A stretch of DNA of 64,000 nt from Congeria kusceri. Taxonomy: Eukaryota > Mollusca > Bivalvia > Myida > Dreissenidae. Positions within the stretch are counted from its first letter, which is position 1; every line of letters begins with the position of its first letter. Of this stretch, positions 13,201-25,200 are shown one piece after another. The notes beneath the pieces were generated by a model. The model was not told the DNA's origin and made no database searches. It saw only the letters and a program-made list of their open reading frames with translations. The stretch is taken from assembly GCA_027627225.1 (NCBI GenBank), contig CM051029.1, positions 15,769,956 to 15,833,955 of the forward strand, in the 5' to 3' direction. A program made the position numbers and the translations under genes.

Positions 13201-16200
13201 GTATCCACTTGTATCTAGCAAAGTATTGAGGTATCAGTTCGCATGTGGTATCCACTAGTATCTAGCGAAGTATTGAGGTATCAGTTCGCATGTGGTATCC
13301 ACTAGTATCTAGCGAAGTATTGAGGTATCAGTTCGCATGTGGTATCCACTGGTATCTAGCGAAGTATTGAGGTATCAGTTCACATGAGGTATCCACTCGT
13401 ATCTAGCGAAGTATTGAGGTATAAGTTCGCATGTGGTATCCACTCGTATCTAGCGAAGTATTGAGGTATCAGTTCACATGTGGTATCCACTCGTATCTAG
13501 CGAAGTATTGTGGTATCAGTTCACATGTGGTATCCACTCGTATCTAGCGAAGTATTGTGGTATCAGTTCACATGTGGTATCCACTCGTATCTAGCGAAGT
13601 ATTGTGGTATCAGTTCACATGTGGTATCCACTTGTATCTAGCGAAGTATTGAGGTATCAGTTCACATGTGGTATCCACTCGTATCTAGCGAAGTATTGAG
13701 GTATCAGTTCACATGTGGTATCCACTCGTATCTAGCGAAGTATTGTGGTATCAGTTCACATGTGGTATCCACTCGTATCTAGCGAAGTATTGTGGTATCA
13801 GTTCACATGTGGTATCCACTCGTATCTAGCGAAGTATTGTGATCAGTTCACATGTGGTATCCACTTGTATCTAGCGAAGTATTGTGGTATCAGTTCACAT
13901 GTGGTATCCACTAGTATCTAGCGAAGTATTGAGGTATCAGTTCACATGTGGTATCCACTCGTATCTAGCGAAGTATTGTGGTATCAGTTCACATGTGGTA
14001 TCCACTGGTATCTAGCGAAGTATTGAGGTATCAGTTCGCATGTGGTATCCACTGGTATCTAGCGAAGTATTGAGGTATCAGTTCACATGTGGTATCCACT
14101 TGTATCTAGCGAAGTATTGAGGTATCAGTTCACATGTGGTATCCACTCGTATCTAGCGAAGTATTGTGGTATCAGTTCACATGTGGTATCCACTCGTATC
14201 TAGCGAAGTATTGTGGTATCAGTTCACATGTGGTATCCACTCGTATCTAGCGAAGTATTGTGGTATCAGTTCACATGTGGTATCCACTCGTATCTAGCGA
14301 AGTATTGAGGTATCAGTTCACATGTGGTATCCACTTGTATCTAGCGAAGTATTGTGGTATCAGTTCACATGTGGTATCCACTCGTATCTAGCGAAGTATT
14401 GAGGTATCAGTTCGCATGTGGTATCCACTCGTATCTAGCGAAGTATTGTGATCAGTCATTTCTGTTCACGTACTGGTGTAAGGATGATATTTTTGTTGTT
14501 ATTGTCCTAAATTTGATTCTACAGTTACTTATTTGTGTTCATTTCCATACTGATATACAATCACAATACAATAATATGCACAGTAACATTAAAATTATCA
14601 ACATTAAAAATATAGCTTTGTCATTGCCCAAGACTTCCATCCAACAAATGTGTACGTTTCTTTTAATGTGTAATGGTTGTTGATCTTTTTGTAATTGTGT
14701 CAATTGTGTTACAATATTGATATTCTAAGAATACCGTAAATGTCCTTATTGACGCCCATGCCCAGATAGACGCGCATGGGGTATTTTTTGGTCCCGAAAT
14801 ATTTTTTGTCAATCTATTTTTTCGAAAATTAACGAAAAACTAACGTGTATTTCGATAGAAACGATTAAATAGACCGCAATATTTCTGTATCCGGAATTGC
14901 ACAATATATAAATAAACCTATGCCCCACTAAACGGGTTACACGCAACCATAGATGACGCAAGTGAATGGGACCACAAGAATTCCTTTCGATATTATGAAT
15001 ATTTATTATAAGAACATGTAATAACAGTTTGCGCACGCAAAGCAAGTTTCACGCTTCCCACGTGGAGGTTTCAACAACAAGCGCTGTCAGAAGCAGTCAA
15101 CCAGAATGTGCGTCTGTAGTGTCACATTTCATTACGTCGATCATGTTAATAATTTAGACTGCACCATTGTGCATTATGTCATGCGAGTGAGCTCGTCGTG
15201 TCGATCGACGATATTAATTTAGACAGTACCATCGTGAATTTTCTCTTGCGGACAAAGCCCTTCGGCCGTATTTAGACTATACCAATGTGTTTTACATCAT
15301 TGGAAAGTGCGCATACATGAAAACTTGATTTCTGGATAATGGCAGAATTAACAAAAAATAGCTCTATTTAAATGCGCAGGAGTCCTAAAATGAGGTATCA
15401 GTTCGCATGTGGTATCCACTTGTATTGAGCTCAGTATTGTGAACCGTCCTTTCTGTTAACATACTGGTTTCTGCCGGATATTTTTGTTGTTTTTGTCCTC
15501 AATCTGATTCTACTCATACTTATTTGTGTTCATTTCAATACTGATATGAAGTCACAATAAAACAATATGCTCAGTAACATTAAAATTATCATTAAAAATA
15601 TAACCTTTTCATTGACCGAGACTTCAATCAAACGAATGGGTATATTTCTTTTAAAGGATTCGTAATGGTTGTAAATGTTTTTGTAAGTGTCTCAATAGTG
15701 TAACACATCGACATTCTAAGAATAATTGAATCAAAACAAGTCTAGGTTACCTGTGATTAAGGAAAGCACAGTTAGTGCAGCACAACAGACTGTGGTCGTC
15801 GCAAAACATTTTCAGCTTTTTATCTGGGTGAACTTCACATTTCTGCAGAAAATCCTTCACTTCCTTGGAAACTGGCCACTTCTTGATTTCAGCCCTTTCA
15901 TAGTTGACATGATTTGCAAACAACTGATCATGTAGCCCAACACACTTTCCACAATAAAACTTTTGACAAGTTTCACAGTAGTTATCTGCACTCTCAACTA
16001 TATTTTTCAATTCGCAAGTTGAACAACAAAAGTCTTTAACCACATCTGAACCTTGATCAAGTGTAGACTGCGAAAATGTCGCCATTTTGTTGACAGGTTT
16101 CAACAAGCTAACTTGATAAATTTAAATCACAATATCTTAATTAGATCACTGTGAATCAGTTTAAATTTTTCACAAAACACACAATACTGTAGAGTGTCCT

Positions 16201-19200
16201 AAGGCAAGCAACAAAGACACTTAATAGAACTGAAACGGAAATAAACGTTCAATAACTTTGAAGGTTAAGATACCACAAGTTTCACTCATGTGACTGTATA
16301 AACTTCCTTGTCACGTGATGTGTAGGTTACAATACACCTGATTGTCACTGAACTGCAGTTGGTTTATAAAGGGTACTGATTACAGGAAATGTGAGCGCTG
16401 TCAAAAGTTTAACAATTATAGAGTCCAGTTTGTCGCAGTGGGTAGGAAAGCAATGAAGATAGGAAGATATAGGGAAAGATCTAGAGCAAAATAGCAGGGT
16501 GCTGCACCCTGCTCCTTTTTGGTTCCCCCCTGCTGCCCCTCTGGGCAGGTTAACATATAAATGCTTAATATTTTTTGAAATTTAATATATTTTTGCAAAT
16601 ATTCAATGACAATGAATAGACTAGGCTTAAAAACCTTAATTACAAGCATTAGACTAATAAAAACACAGGATTTAGTAAATTATTAGAAAATGTCAACAGA
16701 CTGGTCCGGATTTCCCCCCTGCTCCTTTAAAGCAGCACCCTGTACCTTTTGTGACCCCATATGAATATTTTAGTTGAATAGTAATGTCTAGTACAACGTT
16801 GAAGTCTGCATCAATGAGTGGGTAAACAATGCAGATAGGAAAATACGATTATTTAATATTAATGTTTAGGTCACCTTTAAAGTCTGCATCAATGAGTGGG
16901 TAAACAATGCAGATAGGAAATACGATTATTTAATATTAATGTTTAGGTCACCTTTAAAGTCTGCATCAATGAGTGGGTAAACAATGCAGATAGGAAAATA
17001 CGATTATTTAATATTAATGTTTAGGTCACCTTTAAAGTCTGCATCAATGAGTGGGTAAACAATGCAGATAGGAAAATACGATTATTTAATATTAATGTTT
17101 AGGTCACCTTTAAAGTCTGCATCAATGAGTGGGTAAACAATGCAGATAGGAAAATACGATTATTTAATATTAATGTTTAGGTCACCTTTAAAGTCTGCAT
17201 CAATGAGTGGGTAAACAATGCAGATAGGAAAATACGATTATTTAATATTACTGTTTAGGTCACCTTTAAAGTCTGCATCAATGAGTGGGTAAACAATGCA
17301 GATAGGAAAATACGATTATTTAATTTTAATGTTTAGGTCACCTTTAAAGTCTGCATCAATGAGTGGGTAAACAATGCAGATAGGAAAATACGATTATTTA
17401 ATATTAATGTTTAGGTCACCTTTAAAGTCTGCATCAATGAGTGGGTAAACAATGCAGATAGGAAAATACGATTATTTAATATTAATCTTTAGGTCACCTT
17501 TAAAGTCTGCATCAATGAGTGGTAAACAATGCAGATAGGAAAATACGATTATTTAATTTTAATGTTTAGGTCACCTTTAAAGTCTGCATCAATGAGTGGG
17601 TAAACAATGCAGATAGGAAAATACGATTATTTAATATTAATGTTTAGGTCACCTTTAAAGTCTGCATCAATGAGTGGGTAAACAATGCAGATAGGAAAAT
17701 ACGATTATTTTTTTTAATGTTTAGGTCACCTTTAAAGTCTGCATCAATGAGTGGGTAAACAATGCAGATAGGAAAATACGATTATTTAATTTTAATGTTT
17801 AGGTCGCCTTTAAAGTCTGCATCAATGAGTGGGTAAACAATGCAGGTAGGAAAATACGATTATTTAATTTTAATGTTTAGGTCACCTTTAAAGTCTGCAT
17901 CAATGAGTGGGTAAACAATGCAGATAGGAAAATACGATTATTTAATTTTAATGTTTAGGTCACCTTTAAAGTCTGCATCAATGAGTGGGTAAACAATGCA
18001 GATAGGAAAATACGATTATTTAATTTTAATGTTTAGGTCACCTTTAAAGTCTGCATTAATGAGTGGGTAAACAATGCAGATAGGAAAATACGATTATTTA
18101 ATTTTAATGTTTAGGTCACCTTTAAAGTCTGCATCAATGAGTGGGTAAACAATGCAGATAGGAAAATACGATTATTTAATTTTAATGTTTAGGTCACCTT
18201 TAAAGTCTGCATCAATGAGTGGGTAAACAATGCAGATAGGAAAATACGATTATTTAATTTTAATGTTTAGGTCACCTTTAACGTCTGCATCAATGAGTGG
18301 GTAAACAATGCAGATAGGAAAATACGATTATTTAATTTTAATGTTTAGGTCACCTTTAAAGTCTGCATCAATGAGTGGGTAAACAATGCAGATAAGAAAA
18401 TACGATTATTTAATTTTAATGTTTAGGTCACCTTTAAAGTCTGCATCAATGAGTGGGTAAACAATGCAGATAGGAAAATACGATTATTTAATATTAATGT
18501 TTAGGTCACCTTTAAAGTCTGCATCAATGAGTGGGTAAACAATGCAGATAGGAAAATACGATTATTTAATATTAATGTTTAGGTCACCTTTAAAGTCTGC
18601 ATCAATGAGTGGGTAAACAATGCAGATAGGAAAATACGATTATTTAATATTAATCTTTAGGTCACCTTTAAAGTCTGCATCAATGAGTGGGTAAACAATG
18701 CAGATAGGAAAATACGATTATTTAATATTAATGTTTAGGTCACCTTTAAGGTATTAGCACTCTAATACGACATATTGATTTTTTGTTCTTTCTTCGCATA
18801 TTTCTTTGTGTTATGGTATTCTGCATTCATAACCAAAGTTTAAAAACAATTCACCGCACAAATTATTTTTTTTTGACATTTTAAGTTGTCAACCCACAAA
18901 ATTTTTTTTTTCCATTTTTTCTGAACCATGTATTTACAAGTTTCACTCTTATTAATCCAAATATTAATCAAACAACACTTTTTTAGTATGTATTTATAGA
19001 TAAATGCATAATACATACAATTATGATAGTTTACAACGTGTAAGAAAAGGAATAAAGAAAATATGAACAAACAAGTGATGTCATCATCCCTCGGAAAACC
19101 AGAAAAATTACAATCTCTAGTCACAAGTCATTTTTAAAATAAATTTGCAAAAAAAAATGGCAGTTGGAAATTACAATCTTTGAACATAGAAATTATCTAC

Positions 19201-22200
19201 AATGTATGTTTGAATGAAAAATAGAAAAAAAAATGGGGGTCACCAGTGAAAATGAAAAGTTCCTGCTTCACAATCAAGGGTACCCACGTTTGCCAGAAAC
19301 GCCATACTGAATTTGAGACTTTTACATGTGAGCATATAGATGAGTTCAAATGTTCAAAAATAGATAAAAATGAGGAAAAGCTTATAATAAACTCATAAAC
19401 ATACATACATACATACATCTCATCTCATCTGTGACATGTAACCTACACAGTGCAGTAAGTATTTGCTAACCTAGTTTGAAATTCCAAACGAAATGCGTTC
19501 TTCAATATATAAAAGACTTGAAAATGTGACAGGGGAAATAAGACAATTCATAATTAAGTAACGAGGCACATTCAATCATTCAATCATACAAGTTTAAAGG
19601 AAAATAGCTTTATCAATGAATAGTGAAAACATTAAACTTATTATGATATACAAAACAAATACATGATTTTCATGGTCGGGTTTTGAAGAACTCCGCCAGG
19701 TTTGGGATAAGTGTCTCCAAAACCCGCTTGGTATTGGTGACCCTTGGCTGACCGTCTGAGTTCTTCGTTATGAAAATGTTCCTGAGACCATCCTCACCAT
19801 CACGTTCAAAGATCATTCTAAGATGCATGAGGTTGAGTCCTGAGCCAGCTATATTTTCTGTTGTTGCGGCCTTGCACACATGACTGTAAACAAGAACACT
19901 CAGTGACTGCAAGTTCCTAGCTTTTTCTTTGTTGAATTTGAGTCTATGATACACAGCAGAACAACTGAAGCTATGTGCCATCACACTGGTGGAACTCATA
20001 TCTGTGTGAACAAAAAGGCGGCCAAGTGCTTGAACATCTTCGAAAGCATCGTGTGCTCCATATTCTGCTCCCATTAGGTCTTTCACCAGATCCTCCTGCT
20101 TGTAAGATTTTTTGCCTGGAAGGTGTTTCCTAAATAAAGGCAGGGAATCTGCAAAACTACACTTATCCTTGAATGTGTCATAACATCCAGCTCTCTGCAT
20201 TGCCTCACATAACACAGGAAAATCAAACTTTCGGCCATTATGTGCAAGAAGAACTGCATTAGGAAATTTTTCGAGCCAATTACTGAATTTGTTCAATGCA
20301 GTCTTGATGTCCACAGCACCTACAGGAACTCCATTTTTCTTCAGTTGCCCCCCTTCAAAGCACAGTCCAGTCACACCTTGAGCTCCTGGAGATATTGTCT
20401 CTGTTGGCAAAACATATTGCATGAAAGAGCGCTTCTCATTCATGCATTCGTAAGCAGCCATCTGGGATATCTGTGGAATCTGGTGTCCTCGAACTAAAAT
20501 AAATGCACACATCAAATACATTGCTCTCGAGCTTTTCTCCAACAAGTTCATTGACACAATTATCAATAAAATACATAAATATTTAACATATTTATTTTAA
20601 TCTCTGAAAGCATATAAATTAGAGAAAAAAACCTATAACACATGGTTTAATTGTTTGCATGCACTTACTAAGATCAGTAGTCTCGAGGTCAAATGCCAGA
20701 ATAGTAGGAGAAGAAAGTTTCAGAGCTCGAAAATCACCCTTGGGCACTGGGTCAGGAATAACCTCGATGTCCGCGTCTTGTTGATGACCAACACCTAAGG
20801 TATATAATCATTTTAACAATAATATAAAGATCACACATCAAATTTGAGTTAAAAATTTACATAACTAATACACATCTTGAAAGGAAACATTTATAACTTT
20901 CTTATTGCTAACTGATCATCAGTTTTACTATAAAGTTTACAAACAAGAAAAATCAAACCCATTGCCAACAAAGGGTCTTTGCTCATGTGCCTCAACAAAA
21001 TCATGGGGAAACAACTGTGATGATGATTGATTAAAATTGATGATGATGATTATTATGGTGACAATCAATCTTACCTGATTCATATGACACTCCTTCTAAG
21101 GTCTCCTGGGCACCTCGATTGATTGCTCGTTCCTGTTTCATCACCAGTCTGCGGCGTTTGCTGGATGGTAGTTTCATTTTCTCCTGGACCCTTTTCCTCA
21201 TCTTGGCACACTTGTCTGCATAACGGACTGTATGATATCCAGGTGACAACCCTGCTGCTGTATTAGCCTGTTTACAAAATAAATCATGAGGAGCACAATT
21301 CTAAGTAAAGCGTCATTGATAAGCATACAAATGACAACTGTTTTACACATTTTTTAATTAGTTTGTATACATGACTTCTTATGAGTTTTCCAGAACGTTT
21401 TATCATTTTATAAGAAAGAATATGTATTTAAAATTAAAAAAGATCATAGGTTGTTAAAACAGACATCACTAAGTTGTAAAAGTCCAATTTCAAATACTGA
21501 AAATGTTAGAAGTGATTATCTTTATATACATACTGCATGATAACATATTGGGATCTTCATGAACTGTCGTAGAAACTCCGTAAATATATCCAGACTGTAA
21601 CAAGAATAAACAAGAACAAATAATAAAAACATAGAAACTAAAAGACTAACTGTGTAATCATTCCATATGAAAGGCCAGTAATTTAACACCAGTTACTATA
21701 AATAAAATATAAGAAAAATTGCCAGACTTTGGCATTTATTACCCGAAAAGTCAAAGTACCCGTGGCCTTTTGTATGGAATGATTGTTACAATGCATTTAT
21801 AAACATGAACTGTGCACAAAATTTTATGTCAACTCTGTAAGCAAAATGTTTGCAGCATGAACAAGTAACTTTGCAAAATGGAAAAACAAACTTGGGGTAA
21901 GTTGTGCAGTCACCTTAGGGATATAGGCTCTCCCTTCATTGACAAATGCTGCAGTGGAATGGACTCTGTAATCCAGTGATGTAGAGTTTCCATAATGCAG
22001 TGATTTTGGAGCTCTGAGGGCTACTTCTCTGTTTGCGTGTTCACAAGCCTGGGAGGACCCAAGGTTGGCATACTGCTCAGCATTGTTAGCAAGGCGCTGG
22101 AAAATACGGTTCAGCTCAGGCCTAAGTTCACCATCATCCTTTAGAGGTACTCTGTATGGCAAACTCTTGTGTTCATATCGTTGTTGTTCACGAGAATTTC

Positions 22201-25200
22201 TAACATGTCCACAAAAAGCTCCTTCGCACAAACCATGATCACCAAACTGATGTGGAATTATGGCATTTAGATTGTTTCGGAGTTCATTGGCTTTTCCAGC
22301 ATTCTTTGCAAAAGCATAGCGAAGACATTTCTGTAAATGTTCGATCACTGTCTTGCTGATTTTCACTTTCTTGGAGTGATGCAAGGAATACAGTTCTTTC
22401 CCGACATTTTTCACAACATGATTTTTATCAAAACGTTTCTGTAGTGTAAGATTCATATTCCTTTTCACACGAGCTACTAAAGTATTATCTCCATCACCCT
22501 CTAAAATCTCAACAGGCGTGCCCTCTGCAATAAGCTCCTTGAGTCCCTTCTCACCACTGACACTTTCCATCATACGCGCACTGCCAGAGTGATTGTGGAC
22601 ACAGTCATGTGCACGAACAGCCTGGCCTTTCCGGTTTCTTCGCCACCACTGGCATGTTCCACAGATACGATGAGACACGACAGACTTCACTATCTTCCCT
22701 CCATACTTTTGCTTGGACATCAAGAATGTGTGTGCTGAAACAAATTATTCGACTATATAATAAAACTAGAACTGTGGCTAAAGGAGAACTAAATATAACC
22801 GCTGACAACTTGGACAATAAAAAAAGGACAACTTAAAAGGGGAAATAAATGCATATATAATGCAGCTATTGTAATTATTTGTGTACACTATTCATGCATG
22901 AAGTTTGAAGTTGATATCCAAAAAAAAATTATAAGTTAAAAAATAAACTGACAGACGGTCAGACAGACATACATATTCCTATATGTTTGAATAAAATTAA
23001 ATGTATATTTTTGCTTCAGTGACAGTTTACTGCTTGAAATGAAGTGTTTGTTACAATTTACTTACATGTTAGACTGTCAAAACCCCGTTTCTGCCATGCG
23101 GTATCCAGAGCTACTGACATGCCTTTCCGAGTTTTACACGGGTACTGCCCTGATAGTTCCCTCCTTGCCTTGGCAGGTTCCTTAAGTCTTTGCTTTCTAA
23201 TGATTGCCTTTTTCCTGGAAAGAAATGACATCTACAATTTACTATATATCATTTTTCATTAAGAAAAACAAATCATTATATCTTTGCCAGCAAAGTCACA
23301 TGCGTAACAGATATTTTCTCACTTTTTTGTTCAGTTATTTTGTTAATTCTGTCTTGAAAGCATAGTTGTATAAGACCAAACACTGCTATAATAGGCACAT
23401 TTTATTGTGATCTAAGTTAGTTTATCATTAATGCCTAATATAAACAGACACATTTTTTTTCTTTATAAAAAAATTGTTTACCTGTGTTCATGCTTTGGGT
23501 TGGTATCATCTTCAACATCTGTCAATTTGTCACCATCATTACATGTTGTTCTATATGCAAGTACAACCTCTCTGAAAAAAAGAAATTTGGAATTTGATAC
23601 AAACATGTACTCATGATGTTGTGTTTAAACTATTTCAAATATAAGTTAACTGTTTCATGGAATGCTAGTCAATCATACAGATATATTTATGCAAGGGATA
23701 GATGATCTCAGCTGCCCACACATTTCTGAGAATTACCTGTCAAGGAATGGAATGTCCCAGTATACGTGTGCATGATGAGTAATTGATATCAAAACAGTAA
23801 AACTGCAGTTACAATCGCTTACTTAGCTATAAAAAGCCTAAACAAAGAAAATCAATTATTGTATATAGAAAATGCATGAGCATACTTGGTATGAGGCGAG
23901 GCATCTGGAATTGCACATACTCCAAGATCTTCGTCAACATCTTCCATAATCTGTCGGCTCTCATTTTCTTCCTGCACAGCGATATCACTGAAAAGATAAC
24001 ACCATTTTTCATTACTAGTACTTTATATGATGCACAATTTGCAACTATATTAATAATTAAGCTTAAACGCATACATACATTTTTCATCCAAATTTTAATA
24101 CCAAATATTATCCCTACTGGATAGGAAACTGACTATTAACGTTTACATTTTATTAAATAGTTAAAACATGGGTTCTACATTAAAAATTACATTAATCAGT
24201 GAAATACCTACTTCATTTCCATCTGATATGCCTGTCTGGCAGCGTCTGATGAGGAGATAGTTGACACTTGTTGAATGGTCCTACCCGCGCGTATTTCCAT
24301 TTTCTTTAAGTTCGGGTTACTAATGGTTGGAACATTCAGTGTGGACAAAAAGTTGTTTACCCTTCCTGGACCACCAATGTTGTCGATCATTGCTGAAAAG
24401 ATGATAAATATGTATAAATTTTAATTTGGATAATCACAATACATTATTTATAAGATCACACAAGTAGTGCTCCTTGGCATATCATTTTCAGAATAGTATA
24501 AGGGACATAAGATACTTTCAATGTTTGTTTGAGGGAAACAACGTCACTTGGTTATACAAATTAAAACATGCTGTCCTTGATTTCCACGCATTTACAACAC
24601 AACCTTTTTCTTACATGGTATCTATTCTTTTAAAAAATGACAGCAAATATAAGCCTGATTATATAGTAAAAAATCACTGACAGGGTGCACTTTTCATTCA
24701 AGATCTACTTTACTCCCATTAAGAATGCTGAAACTGTGTTATACTTGAAAAAAATATTGCATCATCCATGTACTTGCCTGTTCCGAGCTTTGTGTTGATA
24801 TCAAAACAAGGCATTCCTCTCTTTTTTACATGATGGGTTTTGCCGTACGATACCCGGTTCACATGGCTGCAGTCACCATTTTGACATCGAACAAACAAAA
24901 ATCCACTTAATCCTTTTTTCTGCTCACCAACAAGATTATATTTTGTAAGTGGCACAGGCCCTAAACGACATTCTTTACAGTGGGCCAAATTTTCAAGCAG
25001 CGTTTGAAATTCGACGACCCGGCGACCGTATTTCCACGAATCGTTTTCTTTATAATTAACAACACTGTCGTCCAATAGTTGACTTTTATCATTAACTCCA
25101 GTCACATAATTATGTTCAACATAAACACTTCTATCAATCTTTCTCTTTAGAGATGGCAATTTGCTTTTCTTAAAACGACCCAACCTGTCACGTACGGTGT

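Larger units (their letters stand above)
8306..16085 (-). pseudogene. TRIM-like B-box / coiled-coil / propeller gene, disrupted copy
   Basis: A three-exon - strand gene: exon 1 15751-16085, exon 2 10150-11147, exon 3 8306-8658, inside the large RB1 intron. It mirrors the + copy at 47321-52167 in exon structure and intron phases; exon 1 has exactly the same length (335 nt). Compared with that copy, exon 2 lacks 17 bp after the codons for QISPCE, giving a stop at 10358-10360, lacks 3 bp nearby, and lacks 1 bp at its 3' end. The 17+1 losses restore overall phase but leave the internal stop. Translation would give about 374 aa with zinc fingers and coiled coil and without the complete propeller. 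It may still be expressed as a truncated protein; calling it a pseudogene is an inference. Confidence 0.82.

Noticed and set aside
12480..14456. CRISPR-like regular repeats
   Set aside because: Pure tandem units without unique spacers, in a eukaryotic intron.
21824..21913. Extension of the transposase frame to a stop at 21824
   Set aside because: Reading past AAG|GTGACT adds unrelated residues and loses the in-phase join to the ANTAAGLSPG exon and the exonuclease.
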